Shown piece after piece: positions 12,220-22,720 of a DNA stretch of 64,000 nucleotides. The notes below the pieces were generated by a model, which was given only the letters and a program-made list of their open reading frames with translations, had not been told where the DNA came from and made no database searches. The DNA comes from Datisca glomerata (Eukaryota; Streptophyta; Magnoliopsida; Cucurbitales; Datiscaceae), in the NCBI GenBank assembly GCA_003255025.1, contig QANY01007889.1, positions 882,203 to 946,202 of the forward strand, given 5' to 3'. The position numbers and the translations under genes were made by a program. The stretch's first letter is position 1; each line of letters starts with the position of its first letter.

Positions 12220-12887
12220 TTAAAAATGAGTGAGAGAGGTAAAGGTAAATTTAGGAGAGAGATTAGTGGGTTTAAATGGGGAAAGAAGTTCCATTTGATG
12301 AATAAATTCCATGTCGTGAACAATCGGATTTTCTGCTCTGCTTGGTGGAGACCCTTCGTAACACCTTGATGCAATGGCTGACCATTCACAACCACCGCCG
12401 CATCTACATTCTCTTCCACCACTGTTCTGCTTCTGCCACTGCCATCAATTTTTATACGCATTCTCATATGTTATTTCTCTATACAATAAAATCAAAATAA
12501 TCTTCATTCAGCATCAGAAATTAACCTTTTCAGTCATGATGTTCATAATTCCACTTCTTCCATCGCATCTCGATTGGCTGGTAATTAACAAGGAATCAAA
12601 CTAATCAACTAAGTCAGATTATTTATGCATAAACTGAAGGCAAAAATACTAGAAATTGAAGGAAATTACCTGTGTTTGTTGCATCGGAGAGGATTGAGGA
12701 ATCCAGGGACATTAGAAGGTTGAAGTCGGCGCGGTTTAGGGCAGAGAAGAAGATCACCACCACCAGCATCAATAACACTCTTTCTTTCTAAATCTGAATC
12801 AACAAGATTACTTTTAACTCCTAAGTGATGCATCTCTTTCCTTTTGTTTCCAAATTTGTCACTACTGAAAAGGGAATTAACTGTCAT
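12220..12887 (-). CDS. Small plant-specific protein of unknown function, three exons, 162 aa
   Basis: Exons read on the minus strand: 12887-12670, 12577-12526 and 12438-12220. Donors are CACAG|gtaatt and AAAAG|gttaat; acceptors are attaccag| and gatggcag|. Phases fit, giving 489 nt ending in TAA. The product has D-K-F-G-N-K-R-K-E near residues 10-18, L-L-C-P-K-P-R-R at 47-54, a C-D-G-R-S-G segment followed by a hydrophobic M-N-I-M-T-E-K at 78-90, and [10 protein letters not shown] at 119-128. From memory this motif order ('PKPRR', 'C/ESRAGxELLDxIL', 'GSPPSRxxNPL') belongs to a conserved plant family without known function; the Arabidopsis loci AT5G16110 and AT3G02555 come to mind but are unchecked. 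The 52 nt middle exon is what carries the RAG/RSG motif. No signal peptide or membrane segment is visible. The last ~30 residues are less family-like and could be a lineage-specific end. Confidence 0.72.
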
Positions 12888-14471
12888 TCCAGTACTTACT
12901 ATTTATTAATCACACATTTAAATGATTTAATTAACAACACTCGAGGATTAGCCACACATTAGAGAGAGAGTGTGTGAGAGAGAGAGAGAGAATGGACAAA
13001 AGAATGATAAGTGTAGCCACGTAGAATGTTGAATGAGGTTTACACAACTTCTGAATCAGAACTAGAAGTGAAGGTGATGGAGCATTTTATATTTGCTTGG
13101 TCTAGAGGGCTTATAGGATTTGGATTTTGACTCGTTTGCTTCCATCTCTCCTAATTTTTCTTAATGTCATTTGGTCAACCATTCCACACCATTAGCATCT
13201 ATCTCATTTCTTTTTAATACCTGTCCACACTCCATTGTTACTGTGTATTTTTTTATAATGTGTGTATTCGAGCTTGACTGACTAATTCCTTAGGCCATGA
13301 AGTTAACATGTAAGTAAACTTCTACCGGTCTTGGGTGCGGATCGAACTAGAAGTATGTGAGGAGCAAACTGGTGGCCTAGCCACTTGAACTATATTAGAA
13401 AGGTGTGACAAATTGAAATATTCCAAAATTAGAATTTAGATCCTCATCTATTCGTCAATTCGACAATATCATTTCTACATTGATTCATATTTCAATCGCT
13501 CAAATGAAACTTAAAAAATATAAAAATATCACCACCACATTTTTGAAATTCATATTAAAATTATTGATATTGTTAGACCGTTGAGATCTGAACCAACAAT
13601 TCAGATTATCTGTAATATTTATATACTATGAGAAGTCACATCATTCACCTATTTTCAAACGCAAATGCCTGATGAAAATTTTCTTCATCCAACAATCTTG
13701 TCCATTAAGTATGAGTTTTGAGACATGGGATGTGGGTAGTATTTCAAGTCAATTTAATAATATTTTATTTTTCTTATATTTTTTTATTTTTTAATGAAGT
13801 AGTGTTTTATGATTAATTAAACCCTTCAAATAATCATTTTATTTCATGTAATGATTTATACAGAGAGTAATCTAGATAAAGAAATCGACATCATCCACAC
13901 AGTAATCAATCTTGAACCACTCGTCGATTTATAATTACTTAAATTTCAATCAACAAACTTATAATCCAATGAAGTGTAAAAGAATTCACAAAATCCAAAC
14001 AAAAAAAAATTCTCAAGCCTCAAGTTTTCTCCAGCCACGACACTTTGTGCCATCAAGTATTCATTCTGTCATTTTGATCGGATTCAATAGATCTGAGTTG
14101 GTTAAGTACTCATTTGGCCATTACCACCATTGAAGCCTAAATGACTATGTCATGATCAAAATCAATACGATTGAGAGGAAGAACTTCCCAGAATAGGAAA
14201 GCATACTCACTAGAATTTTACACCACCAAAATTAAATTGACCCTTTAACATTAAAATTGACCACCAAAATTAAATCTGCTTCAAAAACATATTTTCTAGT
14301 ATCATGTTTTGACAAAAATTCATAAACTTGTTTGATCATACTCACTAGAATTTTACACCACCTTAAGCTCCAGATAATTATAAAACCAGTAGTAACATTC
14401 GCCTACAGATCAAAGAGTTTACATGCATCGAGCCAGAACGAGCACATTCATTACATTGGCTAACCACCTAA
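12888..14471. other. Intergenic region with a GA microsatellite
   Basis: Contains a (GA)n tract at about 12960-12990, probably in the 5' leader or promoter of the gene starting at 12887. A 20-bp phrase (CATACTCACTAGAATTTTAC) occurs at 14203 and again at 14338. The part just below 14472 is the likely 3' UTR of the RRM gene. The open frame at 13912-14133 has no recognisable protein pattern. Confidence 0.55.
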
Positions 14472-15245
14472 TTACTGCCTTGATCTCGACTCAGCTCGTC
14501 TAGCTTCATCTGGTGTTGAAGGGAACAGCTCCACGTACCTTGACCCAATTGTCATCTTGTCCTTGCACATTGCCCTCTTAGCATCCTCTGCAGAAGCAAA
14601 CTCCACATAAGCCTCACCGGTAGCCTTCCCATCTGGACGGCATGCAATGTGTATCCTCTCTTTTATGGGATTGAACTCCTCAAAAAAAACAAATATTTGA
14701 GATTTTGTCGCAGAGAAGGGAAGACCACGCATCTTCAAAATCTCTGTGTATTCCATTTGATCCTTATCACTAAACCTCTTTGACCGAGCAGGAGGAGGGC
14801 TTCCTTGATAGTCATTATCATAAATGCCCTCGTAATTTACTTCGGCAGAAACAGCATTGTAATAATCCTGCCTCTTACACCTGAATACTTCAACATACCT
14901 ACGACCCATATTTTGCCTATCTCTCTGTAAAGCAAACTCAACCTGCATAGACCCAGCAAAGACAACGAAGGCCTCTCCAGCAAACCGTCCATTCTTATTA
15001 ACCAGCAACACATCTACAATGTCCAGTCCAGCAAAGAACTTGAAAATATCAATGTCTGTGCAATTAAAGGGAAGTCCTCGAAGACGAACAACAGGAAAGG
15101 ACGGGGGCTGAAAGCCGCCACCATAGCCATAAGGTTGAAAAGCCGCTGAACTGCCGCTCACTGCGAAGTAGGGATTTGATTCCATCATTCTTTGTCTCTT
15201 TGAGCCGACCTCGTACCCATCCGAAACCCCCCCGCTCCCCAACAT
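14472..15245 (-). CDS. RNA-binding protein with two quasi-RRM domains (GRSF1/hnRNP H-F-like), 257 aa
   Basis: Uninterrupted minus-strand frame from ATG at 15245 to the stop at 14472. RRM1 spans about residues 52-130 with RNP2-like L-R-G-L-P-F (55-60) and RNP1-like G-E-A-F-V-V-F (90-96). RRM2 spans about 168-245 with M-R-G-L-P-F (172-177) and G-E-A-Y-V-E-F (210-216). Each domain ends in the G-R-R/S-R-Y-V-E-V/L-F motif typical of the hnRNP H/F and GRSF1 group, whose quasi-RRMs bind G-rich RNA. The N-terminus is Gly/Phe/Tyr-rich and the C-terminus is Arg/Ser-rich. It is expected to act in RNA processing, with nuclear location inferred from the family. The coding region shows no intron; the leader upstream does. 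Confidence 0.9.
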   Translation of the reverse strand: MLGSGGVSDGYEVGSKRQRMMESNPYFAVSGSSAAFQPYGYGGGFQPPSFPVVRLRGLPFNCTDIDIFKFFAGLDIVDVLLVNKNGRFAGEAFVVFAGSMQVEFALQRDRQNMGRRYVEVFRCKRQDYYNAVSAEVNYEGIYDNDYQGSPPPARSKRFSDKDQMEYTEILKMRGLPFSATKSQIFVFFEEFNPIKERIHIACRPDGKATGEAYVEFASAEDAKRAMCKDKMTIGSRYVELFPSTPDEARRAESRSRQ

Positions 15246-16290
15246 TGCCCTTCAATTATCATACCCAAAAAGAAAAAAGATCCCCACTCAACAATTTAAT
15301 AAAACCAAACCCAACCCACACTCCCTGACACCTACTGTCTTTACTAACAACTTTTAATTTAGAAGAACTTAAATGTTCATCAACCCTCCTCACATAAACA
15401 AGTGAAAATACCATTCGCTCTCATACCGTGGCATATACAAAATATGAAACATACCATACAGAAACAATTTATAAGCAACCCCTAAATCGTTTATGGATAC
15501 AGTGATCAGTAAAGAGATGATGTAACCTAATGATGAAATTGTGTCTAACAAGTTTTAGCACTACTGTTCAAAGCTTTAATATTATGTAGGAAACATGCTT
15601 TTTCCCATAAGGGATTCACTTATGCAAATAAGGAGCAAACATGACGATATGATTAGAGGGTTACATCTAATTGTGAAGATTATAAACCAAATATGAATGA
15701 GTTAATATAAAGCTCAAGACATGTAGTTTATAACGGAACTCAATTTCAGAATCACATGAAAACACAGCCAATAAACCTCTAGTTTTGTAATTCGTCGTAC
15801 AAAACAATCAAACCGGATTCCCGGAAAAGCACGGTAGAATCAGATAACAAAAAACTTGAGCGTTGACTAACGAAGTCGGGAGGAAGAAGTAGAGCAAAGA
15901 GAAATAAGAAAAACTCGACAAAACAAACAGAGTCATGTGCAGACAAAAGAGCTCAAACGTTTCGCTTACCCTCTCGATCCGTACATGTTTCCAAGGGTAT
16001 AGTCCTCGGAGGCTGCTTCGCTTAAAGAACCAAATCGGACTGCTAAAGAACAAGAAGAGTGAAATTATAAGGAGAAAACCTAATTAATCAATCGAAGGAA
16101 ATGCAAGAATCCAGAGAGAAGGAGAAAAGAAACCGTGACTAGGGTTAGAAGCGGTGTGATACTGTTGTTCCCCAAAGCAAAAAGTAAGCCCCAGCGCCTT
16201 TTTCGATGTTTCTGGTTCAAGTTGGGTTATCCAATCCTTCAATACACTATTTTTCCCGGATGGCAAATTCGCTGCCTAGCCTACCATGAT
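15246..16290 (-). promoter_or_regulatory. 5' leader of the RRM gene, probably with an intron
   Basis: A good minus-strand donor (GAGAGG|gtaagcg) lies at 15969/15970, so a non-coding first exon would occupy roughly 15970-16270. The acceptor would be shortly upstream of the ATG at 15245, for example at the AG near 15253. Short frames at 15808-16053 and 16084-16266 are probably leader or promoter sequence. Confidence 0.4.
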
Positions 16291-16299
16291 AGTATATGA

Positions 16300-16910
16300 A
16301 AATGGCCAACTTACCCTGGATTAGGAACGTATAGCTATTTTATTTTTGGGCTCTCTCGTCTCTTTCAAAAATTTTGTTTGGCTTAATTAATGTTTGCATC
16401 TGACCTATCTATATGTATATGGAAATTACGGATTTCATCATTTTTAGTAGTTGATTTTACATAAATATCTACTTTTTTTAACTATGATCATTTCTTACAA
16501 TGTAATTAATTTCTCCATATTCTTTACTTTTTCTCTTCTTTGTCTTGCCCGAAGCTCAGCTGAGGGTAAATTTCCTGATTTTTTATTCTTTTTCACAGTT
16601 GCTTCGATTCAGCTTTTCTCTTCTTTCATTTTGATTTTGTTATTCCCTTGTTCTTGACACTGCGTCTGTTCTTGAATCTTCAGCGTGATTTTTGGTTTCC
16701 TTCTCATTCAGCATGAATCTTAGTGAGGTTTGTTTTTTATTTTCTATCTACATTATATTATTTACTTTCTTCTTTTGTTTCGTTCATATTCGGCATCTAC
16801 ATGGTTATTTTTCATTTTAGTTGACTTAAAAATTTTAAGTTCTTGTTTATTCGGTTTACATTATTTTATTTTCTTTAGATTATTTCTTATTCGGCTTTGA
16901 TTTTTAGCTC
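16300..16910. other. Pyrimidine-rich intergenic stretch
   Basis: Strongly T/C-biased plus strand with short unrelated frames. I see no gene or transposon signature. Confidence 0.5.
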
Positions 16911-17224
16911 TAATAGATGAATAAAGAGAAATAGAGTTAAAAATGTCTTTTGTTTTATATTTGATTATACATGTTGAGGTCATCTCAGCCTCTATTTATA
17001 TACATAATTACATTTGTTACTCTTTATTCTACTTTTCCATTGTGCTTTTTATGGAGCCGTTTTTGTGGAGGTTAAAATTCACGATCGAGCATTTGGAATG
17101 GGTTTTCTAGAATATTCTTTTATAATTGCTTCTATCATCCAATGTTCATTTATGTCCCACATCTCTCTTACTTAACGTTCGGTCCAACTCTTGTCACGTG
17201 TTCATCATGACATTGATACTACTC
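16911..17224 (-). repeat. Truncated gypsy LTR fragment
   Basis: About 310 bp align along most of their length with the LTR at 33148-33501. Shared segments include GAGGTCATCTCA, the AGCxGTTT..GTGGAGxTTAA region, the CACGTG-containing 'CACGTGTTC.TCATGAC' and the outer end reading TGA on the minus strand. The inner ~45 bp are missing and no internal sequence follows, so it is a truncated copy. Confidence 0.7.
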
Positions 17225-17689
17225 ATTGAGTCCCATTTTACTCTGTGAAACCCATTTGCTGATATGTAATATGAATGACTGCTTGCCCAAAAAGCTGAAC
17301 ATCTTTAATCATCACATCTTTGCTGTCGCTTGGGGATGCGTGATACATCCATACGTCTTTTTCATAATGCTAGCGTCAAGTAATAGATATTCCATTCGCA
17401 ATCGTTGCTTCTGTTCGATTTCCATTCCGTTTTCATCATATCCTTTCATTTTAGCGCACCTTTTGTCTTTTTATTTTGTCTTTTCAGAGTTGAGCAATTT
17501 ATTCTTCATTTCAAGTCCATGCTCTATTTATAGGACTTTCATATTCGTTATTTGCTTATCTTCTTCCTCCGTTGTCATAGTTCTCTCATCTTCTCAGTTT
17601 TCTCCTTCGTTCTTCTTCTTCTTCTATTTTTTAAGAATATGGTTATAAGTGAGGCTGAGTTTAGGGAATTTGTCTAAATCTATCAAGAT

Positions 17690-18130
17690 GATTTTCCCTG
17701 TTGATGTACATTGTTCTCTCGGTGAGAATGGTGCCATGGGAGTTCTTTGAAGCCCCCTGCACAAATAACCTTACATGCCATGTATATTACCCTAGGTTTT
17801 AAATTTCTCATGTCCCTTCTTTTTTAAGAATTCTTTTCTCATTATGGCTTGGCCCCTTCTCAATTTACCCATAATACCTATAGAATATTTCTATGTTTCA
17901 AAGCTCTTAATAGGCTGTAAACTGTATAATTTAGGTTTAGGGTAAGTTTAGCTCCGTATGACATACATTGCCAAGTCTCTGGGGCAAAACAACTATCTGG
18001 TCCCCAGAACGGACAAAAGAGGGGTTGTCATCAAAGAACTCCCCTAAGGAGATAAAGAATGGGAAAGAGACGTTTTAAACGTTTGGGGAAACTAGAGCAG
18101 TGAAGGCCACTAGATTATCCCCCATAGATG
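17690..18130 (+). pseudogene. Decayed Transposase_28-like ('putative gypsy type transposon', PF04195) remnant
   Basis: In one plus-strand frame near 17774-17915, G-F-K-F ... E-F-F-S-H-Y-G-L-A-P-S-Q-F-T-H-N-T-Y-R matches the conserved 'G-L-R-F-P ... G-L-A-P-x-Q-L-x-P-N-x-W-R' core of this plant transposon-associated domain. A later frame gives K-R-G-V-V-I-K-E-L-P near 18014-18045, where the family has its 'K-G-L-I-x-x-L-P-S-S' segment. Several stops and frameshifts break it. The identification is from memory. Confidence 0.45.
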
Positions 18131-18873
18131 GGGCGTTTTTAGTAAGTCTCCTCGGCCTGAGCTCTTTTTCCTTCCTGTTTTTTATCTTTTTTTTTTAATT
18201 TCCGTTCACTATTTCCATTGCTAACTTGATTCTTTTTATACAAATAAATGGGTGGATTTAAAGCCGTTCTATTTGAAGACAAATTCTGAATGGGTAACAG
18301 CGACTTTGCATTGTCCAGTCTGGAATTGGCACATTCTCTTAGATCCAAGAAGTTACAACCGCCTTCGCTTCTAGTCCCGCTACATCTGTTCCAGCACCAA
18401 CTTCTCTCATTTCTTTTCTAAGAGGTATCCTCATTCCTCATTTCTGTTTCATCTCTCCCCAACGTCCTATCTCTAAAAGTTCCTCATAATTGACGAATTC
18501 TGAAGAAGAAGAAAACATCCAACCTCTTTTGTGAAGGTCTTCAGACATGACTAAATGACTTCGCACGATGATTGGTGAGATTGGGGTGTCCATCCTAGGA
18601 CTGGCGCTTCAAGTTCCAATCCTGCTCTCGTTGCTGACGAGGGCACTTCGACACGGCCTCCTTCTCCTCCTTCTCCTCTTCCTCTTGTCGTTCAACCTCA
18701 GACAACCATGGCTGCTCCAGACCCTCCACGAGCAAATTCCAAGGAGTTCATGTAGGAATATGTCCATAAAGTAGCGTGTAATAACTATTTATTTGTATTT
18801 AGTTCTTTCTCAGACATTAGTATTATTGAATTCTTATGGATAAGTTGAAAGTTTTATTTTAAATTAAAGTGTG

Positions 18874-19863
18874 TGTTTCAGGGTTTTGGGGTGATGTGTG
18901 TATGAGTAATCTAGTCTAAGACAAGTATGCCTGGAAACGCGGGAGTTAGTGGTCGAATGGTGAATGAAAGCAATCTTAGGCAGCCCTCGGAAGGTGACAA
19001 ATGCCTTTAAGAATCTAATGTAGGTGAAAAACTCGAGGAGAGAATATTCTCAATGTTTGATCTCAGAATCGATGAGAAGTGATTGCCTTAATAATGGTAC
19101 TAGAGACCTATTTATATAGATGGGGTCGAGTGGAGACCGCATGCATGTGCCTTTTAACCTCATGCAAATCACATGTCCACGTTTAAAACGTGGTCACACA
19201 CTAAAAATGTGACATCATGCCTAAAATGTGCCACATTCTTAAAATGATGTATCATAGGAAACTGCGCCTAGGGTTCCCCTGTGACAGCATGGGATGCCGC
19301 GCCCGGGGGTTCCCCCCATGGTGGCATGGGGAGCCACCCTCGGGGTTCGCCCAAGGTGGCATGGGGAGCCGCCTCTGGGTTCCCCTCGGAGTGGCATGAA
19401 AAATCATGCTCAGGGTTCCCCCGGTGGCGGCGTGGAGAGCCACCCTCGGGGTTCCTCCGGGGTGGCATGTCGAGCCACCCTTGGGATTCCCCCGGAGTGG
19501 CATGGATAGCCACCCTCGGGGTTTCCCCCAGATTGGCATGGGAACCCGTGTGCGCGGGGTTCCCCCTGTGGCGGCATGGGGAGGCACCCTCGGGGTTCCC
19601 GCCAAGGCGATATAGGGAGCCCCCTTCGGGGTTCCCCCAGAGTGGCGTGGGGAGCCGCGCCCGGGGTTCCCCCGGAGTGGCATGGGGAACCGCGCCCAGG
19701 GTTCTCCTGGGGTGGCATAAAGGAGGCACTTCCAAAACTCATTATTTTGTTATTATCACGAACCGATCAATGTTATTCCACGTAAGTGCCACATGGACAT
19801 GTCTTTAGACGCCACATGTTTCCTTTGATATGTTACTCTTAACGACGTGGCTCACTATTTACA
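18874..19863 (-). repeat. 3' LTR of the gag-only element
   Basis: Shares with 22721-23775 the opening TTTTGGGG...GTGATG, the block AATCTTAGGCAGC..TCGGAAGGTGACAAATGCC, the TATATAGATGGGGTCGAGTG promoter-like block, the GC-rich array and the closing GTGGCTCACTATTTA. TATATAG may be the Pol II TATA box if read on the plus strand. Confidence 0.8.
19270..19722. repeat. GC-rich ~36 bp tandem array inside the left LTR
   Basis: About 12 diverged copies of a unit like GGTGGCATGGGGAGCCACCC + TCGGGGTTCCCCCGGA. The unit has hairpin potential (GTGGC...GCCAC and GGGG...CCCC). Because 36 is a multiple of 3, open frames run through the array in several frames on both strands, giving Gly/Pro/His-rich translations that are not evidence of a gene. 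Confidence 0.85.
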
Positions 19864-20029
19864 GTAGCCCCATGTTCAAGGTTGAGGGCACAACAATCCA
19901 GCTTGGACATATTTTCTGATTTAAGTGTTCCCTACGTCATTTACACTTGCTCGTGGGACATATGTCTTTCTTGTCTCTGATTACTATAGACATCAAATCG
20001 TTATAAGTTAGATCTGCCATAATTAACGA

Positions 20030-20420
20030 GGCGTGAGAGCCCCGTTCGAGGTGTTGTCGACACCCAATTTGAGTCGAGGTGTGTGACAACACCTCTAATG
20101 AGGCGTGTGAGAATGCCTCGTTCAGAGGCATGTCACATCGACTTGAACGAGGCGTGATAGTGCCTCGAACGAGGCGTGACAGTGCCTCGAACGAGGCATG
20201 ACAGTGCCTCGAACGAGGCGTGACAGTGCCTCAAACGAGGCATTGCATCTCACCTCGAATGAGGCACTGCATCTTGCCTCGAATGAGGCGTGTGACAACG
20301 CCTTAAATGAGGAGTGTCAAGGCCTTGAAAAAGGCATGACAGTGCCTCAAATGAGGTGTGTGACAGCACCTCATCCTCCATTGAACAAGGCGCTGCGTCT
20401 CGTCCTCCCTTGGATGAGAC
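20030..20420. repeat. 22 bp tandem array of GAGGC palindromes
   Basis: Best seen at 20137-20240, where the unit GTGCCTCGAACGAGGCGTGACA repeats. Each unit holds inverted arms GCCTCG / CGAGGC around AA. More diverged copies extend on both sides. It lies in the interior of the gag-only element, near its 3' LTR. Confidence 0.8.
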
Positions 20421-21549
20421 GCCACATCCTCTCCTTGGACGGGCGTAGGGAGCTCTCCTTCTCTATAACGTCAGTCGACCAGGTCATTCTCTCAATTTCA
20501 TTTTTGCACTTCACTTTTAAGCAAATGACTTCTAGAGAAATACTTACATTTTCTAAAAAAAAAATACCACCACATCAAAGTGCCCACCGAAACTGTAAGG
20601 TGTTTCCTACTAAACGAATAGCCTGAAAAAATACACGCACTAGCGATGCACATCCTCAAGTTCAATGTTAGCACGCATACCAAAGTATCATGACGAGTAA
20701 ATATACATGGTAATATATACATCATTTTCATCTTCATACTGTGTGGCTAAATGTCAAAGTACCATGACAAGTGAATATAGTCAGTCAATATTTTTTCTTA
20801 TACCTATATCACGCTCGTATATGATAAATGCAACTCAATGATGTGTTCATAGTCATTATTAGAGATGATTCATTAGAATCATTAACAAACATACCATGAC
20901 TTTCTGATATTGAGATAACTAACCAGGGTGAAGTTCATCGAGAAATGGCCTGACGGTAGGTGCACACATACACAAAAATGTAATCAAGTTGCCCAAGAAG
21001 GCGCGTGCATATTGGATTATCCATAATGGTCATGATTAAATGGTTATATACGCATCTCTGCTTCAGATTTTATCATGCGTCAGTTCATACTTCGAAATTT
21101 CATCAAACATGCTCATTCGTTCCTATTTCAAACCGTCATCATGCCTCATTATCATGTATCCCTACTTCGTATATACATCGCTCTTACATAAAACTTTTAA
21201 CATGAGAATATTCATAATAAAACTCTAAGTTAGATTCATTTTATATGACAAGAGCCATATGTCGCGGCGACAAGCAAAGCAAATAGTTAAGATAACTTGT
21301 GTATTTCAGACACGTTATGAGAGGATTTGCAACAACAACTAAGTTTCGCTCAACTACCTTTGCTGAAATGTCTTCATTCCATTTCAGGACAAACTTTAGC
21401 AAAATGTCCTAAGTGCGTCTCGGGGACACACTCTACTAGAATGTCTCAAATGCGTTCCAGGAACAAGCTTCGCTTATGTCCCATTTTGCACCTCGTCCTT
21501 GGGTTGTACCAGGAAAATGTGTGTATTTTGCGGGCTTCCATGAAAGCCC

Positions 21550-22665
21550 CTAGTGCTCACTCTGCTCCGCAACAATTGGCGTGGACATCGAAGTGTAGGT
21601 GTATTGAGCAGCTACATGGAGGTGTGAGAAAGTGGCGATATCGAGCTTCTCCAAATGTGCTCTATACTCATTCATCATTCCGCAGATGCACATCTTCACC
21701 AAGTCTTCCTCCTTGCACTCTTTCTGACAATCCAGTGCTATGTCTTTGAACCACCTGACATAAGTCATTAGGTCTTCATCTTTTTTTTCTACGCTCACGC
21801 ACCAACTCGAGAATGCACATCTTTTCCTCACAAAAAACTTTGTCATGAAGGCAGAATCCATATGCAACCATGTTAAAATTGATCCCGACGCCAAATTGAT
21901 GTACCATGTGTATGCTCGCTTAGTCAATGATTACGAAAGCTCCCTCAGCCTCATGGACTCATCACATCCATGTGGTCCTAAATCATCAATAAAATGTACG
22001 ATGTGCTCTCTAGCACGTCCTTCCTTCCTATTATACTTGTGAAACTTTAGAGGCATACAATAATATGGGTATGGCTTCATGGGTAGCTCACTTGGGTAAG
22101 GGGGCGAAAGTCGAATATCGTATCACTCGGAGAGGCCTTGACGAGCTCCATTTCCAACATCTTTTGTAGTGTCTCTTTGGTAACAAAAGGCAAGTGTCAG
22201 TGCCATCGACCTGGCCATCATGTGCCAGCGTGGGATGTGCAAAAGTTGTAGGGAATGTTGTTGGTGGAATGATAACATTGGTGGGGTTGCTCGAGTGACT
22301 GACATTTTGGTCACTGTTTGTCGTTCCTGACCCGAATGAGCCCCCATGATTTACTGCTAGAATCTGTCTATCGGCGTCAGTCTGGTTCACCCCGTGAGGA
22401 GGGATTATATGAATGATAAGCGGTGGTAGAGGAGGGTTCTGAGCTCCCGCAAGAAGAGCGGTCAGCATGCTCAGAAGGGTACGAATCTCAGCGTTAAAGG
22501 CCTGAAACTCTCTAATAGCGTTAATCTGCTCAATAGTCATCATGGTAGTAGCAGTACTAGTGGGGAGAGGTTGATTCTCTCCATGTCATGGTTCTCAATA
22601 GTTGGGTTAACATTCTCTCCTTCCAAATGAGAAGAAGCTCTCGTGATTTGACTACGTCCAACCAT
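21550..22665 (-). pseudogene. Gypsy-type gag remnant
   Basis: The likely start is the ATG at 22665. One frame runs to about 22550 and shifts into the frame 22543-22088, whose protein has an I-R-x-F-Q-A-F-N coiled-coil-like start and a Pro/Ser/Thr-rich linker. The block 21927-21550 matches the Retrotrans_gag domain: A-x-x-W-Y-x-x-L-x-x-G-S-I-x-T-W, then F-x-x-K-F-F, then a long helix and a conserved C-x-x-G-M. Frameshifts separate the parts. It is the only protein-coding trace in the element. Confidence 0.65.
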
Positions 22666-22699
22666 ACTCAAAGAAAGAAGAAGGTGGTAGACAGATCAC

Positions 22700-22720
22700 T
22701 CCCTAGTGGAGTTGCCAAAA
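22700..22720 (-). other. Primer-binding site of the gag-only element
   Basis: The minus strand downstream of the LTR end (CCCCAAAACA) reads TTTTGGCAACTCCACTAGGG. The TGGCAACTCC..TAGGG core resembles 'TGGCGACTCCACTGGGG' sites that I recall from Tat/Ogre-lineage gypsy elements. Confidence 0.5.

Noticed and set aside
17226..17648. 140-codon plus-strand ORF rich in Phe, Ser and Leu
   Set aside because: It follows from a pyrimidine-rich strand; the hydrophobic look is compositional and no motif, splice site or family match is visible.
19252..19808. Several overlapping ORFs of 70-175 codons on both strands, Gly/Pro/His-rich
   Set aside because: They are produced by the 36 bp GC-rich array, whose period is a multiple of three, so all frames stay open. 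The same effect gives the ORFs at 23015-23606. No conserved protein pattern.
20030..20420. Possible CRISPR-like array
   Set aside because: The sequence is a plant nuclear genome, the 22 bp units are contiguous with no unique spacers, and it lies inside an LTR element.
20198..20626. 142-codon ORF over the GAGGC array
   Set aside because: Begins inside the 22 bp repeat and has no conserved part; repeat-driven.
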